From: RGIG5579 sp045602025
GTDB lineage: Bacteria; Bacillota; Clostridia; Oscillospirales; SIG627
Assembly (NCBI GenBank): GCA_045602025.1
Contig: JAZSAT010000004.1
Span: 1-64,000 of the forward strand
Length of the DNA stretch: 64,000 nt
Reading direction: 5' to 3'
The notes below the pieces were generated by a model. It did no database searches. It had not been told where the DNA came from and saw only the letters and a list, made by a program, of their open reading frames with translations. Of the stretch, positions 60,054 to 64,000 are shown one piece after another (position 1 is the stretch's first letter; each line of letters opens with the position of its first letter). The position numbers and the translations under genes are program-made.

Positions 60054-60083
60054 TTGCCGACGCAAAAATTTTTGCGTCGGCAA
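60054..60083 (+). terminator. 30-bp perfect palindrome between livK and livH
   Basis: 15-bp arms TTGCCGACGCAAAAA/TTTTTGCGTCGGCAA with no loop beyond the arms and no clear T run after it. It probably stabilises the livK mRNA end or causes partial termination, giving excess binding protein. Confidence 0.65.
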
Positions 60084-60120
60084 TTGTCGTCATAAGAAAT
60101 AAATCGTAAGGTATGATTTC

Positions 60121-60993
60121 ATGAAACTGATCGAAACACTCATCAACGGTCTGAGTATGGGCAGCACCTATGCCATGATCGCTTTGGGTTACACCATGGT
60201 ATACGGCATTGCAAAAATGCTGAACTTCGCCCACGGCGATGTTATTATGGTAGGCGGATATATGATCTTCGTCACCATGACCACGGTTGGCAACCCCTTT
60301 GCAGCAGCCCTTGCTGCGGTTCTTTTCTGTATGCTGCTCGGTGTTACCATCGAGAAAATCGCCTATAAGCCTCTGCGCGGTGCCTCTCCCCTGGCAGTTC
60401 TCATTACCGCCATCGGTGTCAGCTATCTTTTGCAGTCCACCGCACAGATCATCTTCGGTACCGCACCGAAAATGGTTATGATCGCAGATCTCGGCAACCT
60501 GACCGTGGGCAGCTTTTCTCTGCCTGTTTATACCATTGTTACCCTTGTTACCTCTATGATCATTATGATCGCCCTGACCCTTTTTGTAAAATACACCAGG
60601 ATCGGCCGCGCTATGATCGCCGTATCCGAGGATAAGGGTGCGGCACAGCTGATGGGTATCAATGTAAACGGCATTATTATGATCACCTTTGCCATCGGCT
60701 CCGCCCTTGCAGCCTTTGCGGGACTTTTTATGCTGATGAAGTCCCCCAGTCTTACCAACACCATGGGTGCAATGCCCGGTATCAAGGCCTTTACCGCAGC
60801 GGTAATCGGCGGTATCGGTTCCATTCCCGGTGCAATGCTGGGCGGTATTCTTATGGGTGTAGTGGAGGCCTTTTCCCTGACGGTTCCCGTGATCGCCCCC
60901 TATACCGACGCCATTGAATTTATTATTCTGATCATCATTCTCCTGGTGCGTCCCACAGGTATCTTAGGTAAGAAAAGGAGGGAGAAGGTATAA
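60121..60993 (+). CDS. livH: Branched-chain amino acid ABC transporter permease LivH
   Basis: This 290-residue inner-membrane permease reads INGLSMGSTYAMIALGYTMVYG at the N-terminus, NFAHGDVIMVGGYM, and GSALAAFAGLFMLM plus GIKAFTAAVIGGIGSIPGA, all standard for LivH. Its stop (TAATG) overlaps the livM start, so the two permeases are translationally coupled. Confidence 0.95.
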   Translation: MKLIETLINGLSMGSTYAMIALGYTMVYGIAKMLNFAHGDVIMVGGYMIFVTMTTVGNPFAAALAAVLFCMLLGVTIEKIAYKPLRGASPLAVLITAIGVSYLLQSTAQIIFGTAPKMVMIADLGNLTVGSFSLPVYTIVTLVTSMIIMIALTLFVKYTRIGRAMIAVSEDKGAAQLMGINVNGIIMITFAIGSALAAFAGLFMLMKSPSLTNTMGAMPGIKAFTAAVIGGIGSIPGAMLGGILMGVVEAFSLTVPVIAPYTDAIEFIILIIILLVRPTGILGKKRREKV

Positions 60994-62126
60994 TGAAACT
61001 GAAAAACATCAAATGGAAGCATTATGTTTCTTATGTGGTTCTGATCATAGCAACCGTTGTCCTTGCCGCCCTCTCCTTCTCCGGTGCCCTGAGAAGCTCC
61101 GGCATTTATCTTCTGGAAAAGATCGCCATTTCCATTATACTTACCCTGTCTCTCAGTATGGTGGTAGGCTTTTTGGGCGAATTATCTCTTGGCCACGCAG
61201 GCTTTATGTGCCTCGGTGCGTACCTTGGCGGTAAATCCTCTCTTCTTTTAGAACCGGTCATGGGAGAGTATCCCGCACTCTTTGTTTCCATTCTTATCGG
61301 CGGTATCATCGCGGCCCTCTTCGGTGTTGTTATCGGTCTTCCCGCGCTGAGACTGCGGGGCGACTACCTTGCCATTGTTACCCTGGCCTTCGGCGAGATC
61401 GTTCGAAGCGTATTTATGAACTCCTCCGAGGAGAGCTTCGGCGGATCCCTGGGTCTTTCAACTCCCCGCTTTGATAAAAGCACGCTCTTTATCATCGCCC
61501 TTGTCCTTGTGATCGCCTGTCTTGCCGTTACCCAGAACCTGATCCGCTCCAAGCACGGCAGAGCCATCACCTCTATCCGCGACAACGAGATCGCCGCAAA
61601 GGCAACGGGCATCAATGTAACAAAATACAAGCTGGCAGTCTTTACCATCTCCTCTTTCTTTGCAGGTGTGGCAGGTGTTCTTTACAGCTACTCCAACTTC
61701 ACCGTGCAAAGCACCAACTTTGACTATAACTACTCCATTGAGATCCTGGTTATGGTGGTTCTCGGCGGTATGGGCAGCATTACAGGCTCTATGATCTCCG
61801 CGGCCCTCATTACCTTCCTGGATGTAGAATTGCAGACCATTCTCACCGGCAACCTGGCCGTGCTTCAGGATCTGTTCTACGCACTGATCCTCATTGTGCT
61901 TGTTATTTACAACAACGCCCCTGCCCTTCGTCCCTTCCGCGAAAAGTACAATCTGAAAAAGCTTTTTGCAAGCCTTCGGGCACACAACCCCGCCCACATC
62001 AAGGACGACGAGGCAAAGTGGGACAGAGTTCCCACCAAGATCCGTATGGACGAGGTCCTTTCCGTAGACCTTCAGGTCTCCTCTCCCTACACCCCCGATA
62101 AAGGCCAAAAGGAGGAGAAAAAATGA
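60993..62126 (+). CDS. livM: Branched-chain amino acid ABC transporter permease LivM
   Basis: This 377-residue permease has LSMVVGFLGELSLGHAGFMC, GLPALRLRGDYLAIVTLAFG, RDNEIAAKATGINVTKYKL and MVVLGGMGSITGSMI. A hydrophilic C-terminal tail of about 50 residues is longer than usual. It pairs with LivH and overlaps livG by 4 bp. Confidence 0.95.
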   Translation: MKLKNIKWKHYVSYVVLIIATVVLAALSFSGALRSSGIYLLEKIAISIILTLSLSMVVGFLGELSLGHAGFMCLGAYLGGKSSLLLEPVMGEYPALFVSILIGGIIAALFGVVIGLPALRLRGDYLAIVTLAFGEIVRSVFMNSSEESFGGSLGLSTPRFDKSTLFIIALVLVIACLAVTQNLIRSKHGRAITSIRDNEIAAKATGINVTKYKLAVFTISSFFAGVAGVLYSYSNFTVQSTNFDYNYSIEILVMVVLGGMGSITGSMISAALITFLDVELQTILTGNLAVLQDLFYALILIVLVIYNNAPALRPFREKYNLKKLFASLRAHNPAHIKDDEAKWDRVPTKIRMDEVLSVDLQVSSPYTPDKGQKEEKK

Positions 62127-62893
62127 GTGACATCGTTTTAAGAACAGAAAATCTCGGCATCTCCTTCGGTGGCTTGAAGGCGGTGCAGGATCTTGACCTT
62201 ACCATCAAAAAAGGTCAGCTTTACGGCCTTGTAGGCCCCAACGGCGCAGGTAAGACCACCGTGTTCAATATGATCACAGGTGTGTATAAGCCCACCACAG
62301 GTAAATTTTTCCTTTGCGAGGAAAACCTTACCGGCAAAAGTCAGGAAAGCATCAACCACAAGGGCATCGCAAGAACCTTCCAGAACATTCGTCTGTTCAG
62401 CAATATGAGCGTGATCCGCAATGTTATGGTAGGCCTCCACAATCAGGAGGAATTCAAATGCGGCATTCTCACAAGTATTTTCCGCCTGCCCACTCATTTT
62501 AAGGTAGAAAAGAAAATGCGCGAGAGAGCAAAAGAGATCCTCTCCGTAGTAGGTCTTTTGGAGGAGAGAAACAACCTTTCCTGCAACCTCCCCTACGGCA
62601 AGCAGAGAAAGCTTGAGATCGCCCGCGCCCTTGCCACCAATCCGAAGCTTCTTTGCCTGGACGAGCCTGCGGCAGGTATGAACCCTCAGGAAACCGCGGA
62701 TCTGATGGAGATCATCCGTCGCATCCGCAAGGATTTTGATATGACCATTCTTCTCATCGAGCACGATATGAAATTCGTATCCGGCCTTTGCGATGAGATC
62801 ACCGTACTGAACTTCGGCACCGTGCTTGCACAGGGCAAGCCCGAGGATGCATTAAACGACCCCGAAGTAATCAAGGCTTATATAGGAGGATGA
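62123..62893 (+). CDS. livG: Branched-chain amino acid ABC transporter ATPase LivG
   Basis: This 256-residue ATPase has Walker A GPNGAGKTTVFN, the LivG hallmark GIARTFQNIRLF, a signature replaced by LPYGKQRKLEIARAL, Walker B LLCLDEPAAGMNP and switch His in LLIEHDMKFV. It lies 4 bp before livF. Confidence 0.95.
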   Translation: MSDIVLRTENLGISFGGLKAVQDLDLTIKKGQLYGLVGPNGAGKTTVFNMITGVYKPTTGKFFLCEENLTGKSQESINHKGIARTFQNIRLFSNMSVIRNVMVGLHNQEEFKCGILTSIFRLPTHFKVEKKMRERAKEILSVVGLLEERNNLSCNLPYGKQRKLEIARALATNPKLLCLDEPAAGMNPQETADLMEIIRRIRKDFDMTILLIEHDMKFVSGLCDEITVLNFGTVLAQGKPEDALNDPEVIKAYIGG

Positions 62894-62897
62894 TGCC

Positions 62898-63632
62898 ATG
62901 GCACTACTTGAAGTAAAAGATCTCTCGGTATACTACGGCGTGATCCAGGCCCTGAAAAGCATCAGCTTTGAGGTAAATGAGGGCGAGATCGTCACCCTGA
63001 TCGGTGCCAACGGCGCAGGCAAAACCACCACCATGCAAAGCGTCATCGGCCTGATCCCCTCCCGAAGCGGAGAAGTCATCTACGATGGCAAGGACATCAC
63101 CAAAATGCCCTGCCACAAGATCGTGCATCTTGGTATGAGCCAGGTTCCCGAGGGCAGACGCATCTTTCAGGAATTAACCGTTTACGAAAACCTTATAATG
63201 GGCGGTTATTCCTTAAAAAACAATTCCACCTTCAAGGAAGATGTGGAAAAGATCTACACCCGCTTCCCCCGCCTTGCGGAGAGAAGAAATCAGATCGCAG
63301 GAACTCTTTCCGGCGGTGAGCAGCAAATGCTGGCAATGGGAAGAGCACTGATGTCTCACCCCAAGCTTCTGATGCTGGACGAGCCCTCCATGGGTCTTTC
63401 TCCCTTGCTTGTAGATCAGGTGTTTGAGATCATCAAAGACATCAACAAAGACGGTACCACCATTTTGCTCGTAGAACAAAACGCGGGAAAATCCCTCGCC
63501 ATTTCCGACAGAGCCTATGTTCTGGAAACGGGAAGCATCGTGCTTTCGGGAACCGGAAAAGAGCTGGCTTCCAGTGACGAAGTGAAAAAAGCCTATTTGG
63601 GAGACGCAGGGAAGCGAAACGACAAAGTTTAA
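62898..63632 (+). CDS. livF: Branched-chain amino acid ABC transporter ATPase LivF
   Basis: This 244-residue ATPase has Walker A GANGAGKTTTMQSV, VPEGRRIFQELTVYENL (LivF hallmark), signature TLSGGEQQMLAMGRAL, Walker B LLMLDEPSMGLSP and switch LLVEQNAGKSL. It completes the LivKHMGF importer. Confidence 0.95.
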   Translation: MALLEVKDLSVYYGVIQALKSISFEVNEGEIVTLIGANGAGKTTTMQSVIGLIPSRSGEVIYDGKDITKMPCHKIVHLGMSQVPEGRRIFQELTVYENLIMGGYSLKNNSTFKEDVEKIYTRFPRLAERRNQIAGTLSGGEQQMLAMGRALMSHPKLLMLDEPSMGLSPLLVDQVFEIIKDINKDGTTILLVEQNAGKSLAISDRAYVLETGSIVLSGTGKELASSDEVKKAYLGDAGKRNDKV

Positions 63633-63682
63633 TTTTTTAACCCTTCGTTTCCCCCTTTGTACCACCAAAATTTTATCGCTTT

Positions 63683-63714
63683 TTTGTCGAAAAGAAGGCT
63701 TCTTTGCCGACAAA
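63683..63714 (+). promoter_or_regulatory. Imperfect hairpin between livF and pfp
   Basis: TTTGTCG...CGACAAA outer arms and AAAGAA/TTCTTT inner arms around GGC. No T run follows, so it is a weak terminator or a leader structure for pfp. Confidence 0.45.
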
Positions 63715-63749
63715 TGTATTGAATCAAAATAAAAACAAGGAGTTAAAAA

Positions 63750-64000
63750 ATGAAAATTTCATCCCTTCAGGAAAAAAGATATGCCTATCAGCCCAAGCTT
63801 CCCGGTATGCTGATGGGCGGCACGGAAAACATCTGTGTAAAAGAAGGAAACGCTACCCAAAGCGTAGCCGATCAGGATAAGATCCGTGCTCTCTTCCCCA
63901 ACACCTACGGCAAAAAGGAGATCACCTTCCAAAAAGGTGTGAACACCTCCGAAAAGAAGAGCCACACCATCGGTGTGATCCTCTCCGGCGGTCAGGCACC
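63750..64000 (+). CDS. pfp: N-terminal part of PPi-dependent 6-phosphofructokinase (runs off the window)
   Basis: The visible 83 residues start MKISSLQEKRYAYQPKLPG and reach TIGVILSGGQAP, the start of the phosphate-binding loop of long-type diphosphate-fructose-6-phosphate 1-phosphotransferases (about 550 residues). It uses pyrophosphate in glycolysis, typical of anaerobic Clostridia. AAGGAG precedes the ATG. The 3' part lies beyond the window. Confidence 0.85.
   Translation, partial: MKISSLQEKRYAYQPKLPGMLMGGTENICVKEGNATQSVADQDKIRALFPNTYGKKEITFQKGVNTSEKKSHTIGVILSGGQA

Noticed and set aside
58843..60234. 463-codon open frame opposite livK
   Set aside because: Antisense shadow of the binding-protein gene; it even crosses the livK-livH palindrome.
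1..64000. CRISPR arrays, prophage structural genes, rRNA operons, known defence systems
   Set aside because: No regularly spaced short direct repeats, no cas, capsid or tail genes, no rRNA and no recognisable restriction or abortive-infection genes were seen on either strand.

Overview
The window reads as a chromosome segment of an anaerobic, endospore-forming member of the Bacillota (class Clostridia, probably an uncultured gut lineage). Support: a SpoIVB-type sporulation protease, a flavodiiron protein with rubredoxin, the start of a PPi-dependent phosphofructokinase, LuxS, cohesin and dockerin domains, many strong AAGGAG ribosome sites and textbook sigma-A promoters. The assignment rests on gene content only. 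Genes are dense, with clear operons.

Layout. 1-5.5 kb: the end of a ComEC-like MBL protein and a nucleoside ABC importer (bmpA-nupOPQ) on the minus strand. 5.6-8.8 kb: esterase, patatin, DUF1292 protein, a probable 6S RNA and a HAD phosphatase. 8.8-14.7 kb: housekeeping operons (rsmF-greA-surface protein-HAD; rluD-like-luxS-mtnN). 14.8-20 kb: tRNA-Lys, a REP-associated transposase carrying REP-like hairpins inside its own gene, a small XRE regulator divergent from a zinc-ribbon membrane protein, two transporters and a large lipoprotein. 20-24.6 kb: a two-component system followed by two apparent pseudoenzymes, an HtrA-like protein without a recognisable triad and a DapL-like protein without the PLP lysine. 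24.7-27.5 kb: divergent hom and thrC.

27.5-35.7 kb is the most remarkable part. It is an apparent genomic island bounded by a 28-bp near-perfect duplication of the thrC 3' end. It carries a 54-residue peptide gene, a secreted cohesin protein and a 1650-residue secreted protein with both a cohesin and a dockerin. Between this operon and a complete tyrosine recombinase gene lies a segment of about 210 bp flanked by perfect 18-bp inverted repeats. The segment holds a consensus promoter that here points away from the operon into a hairpin terminator. I read this as a phase-variable ON/OFF switch, captured OFF, for a cellulosome-like surface system.

36-49 kb: rubredoxin and flavodiiron protein at the end of a sugar operon (beta-helix protein, MFS transporter, DUF4432), uracil salvage (uraA-upp), a domain-permuted GH3 glycosidase, an active-type HtrA and SpoIVB. 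49-58.7 kb: a ceramidase-like secreted protein, two oxidoreductases, and an AraC regulator divergent from a sugar-acid operon (epimerase, UlaG-like hydrolase, dgoD, SDR, GH5-like). 58.7-64 kb: a branched-chain amino acid ABC operon and the start of pfp.

Several intergenic gaps hold members of a dispersed hairpin-rich repeat family, including two copies of a 105-bp element whose terminal inverted repeats differ by a compensating base change.
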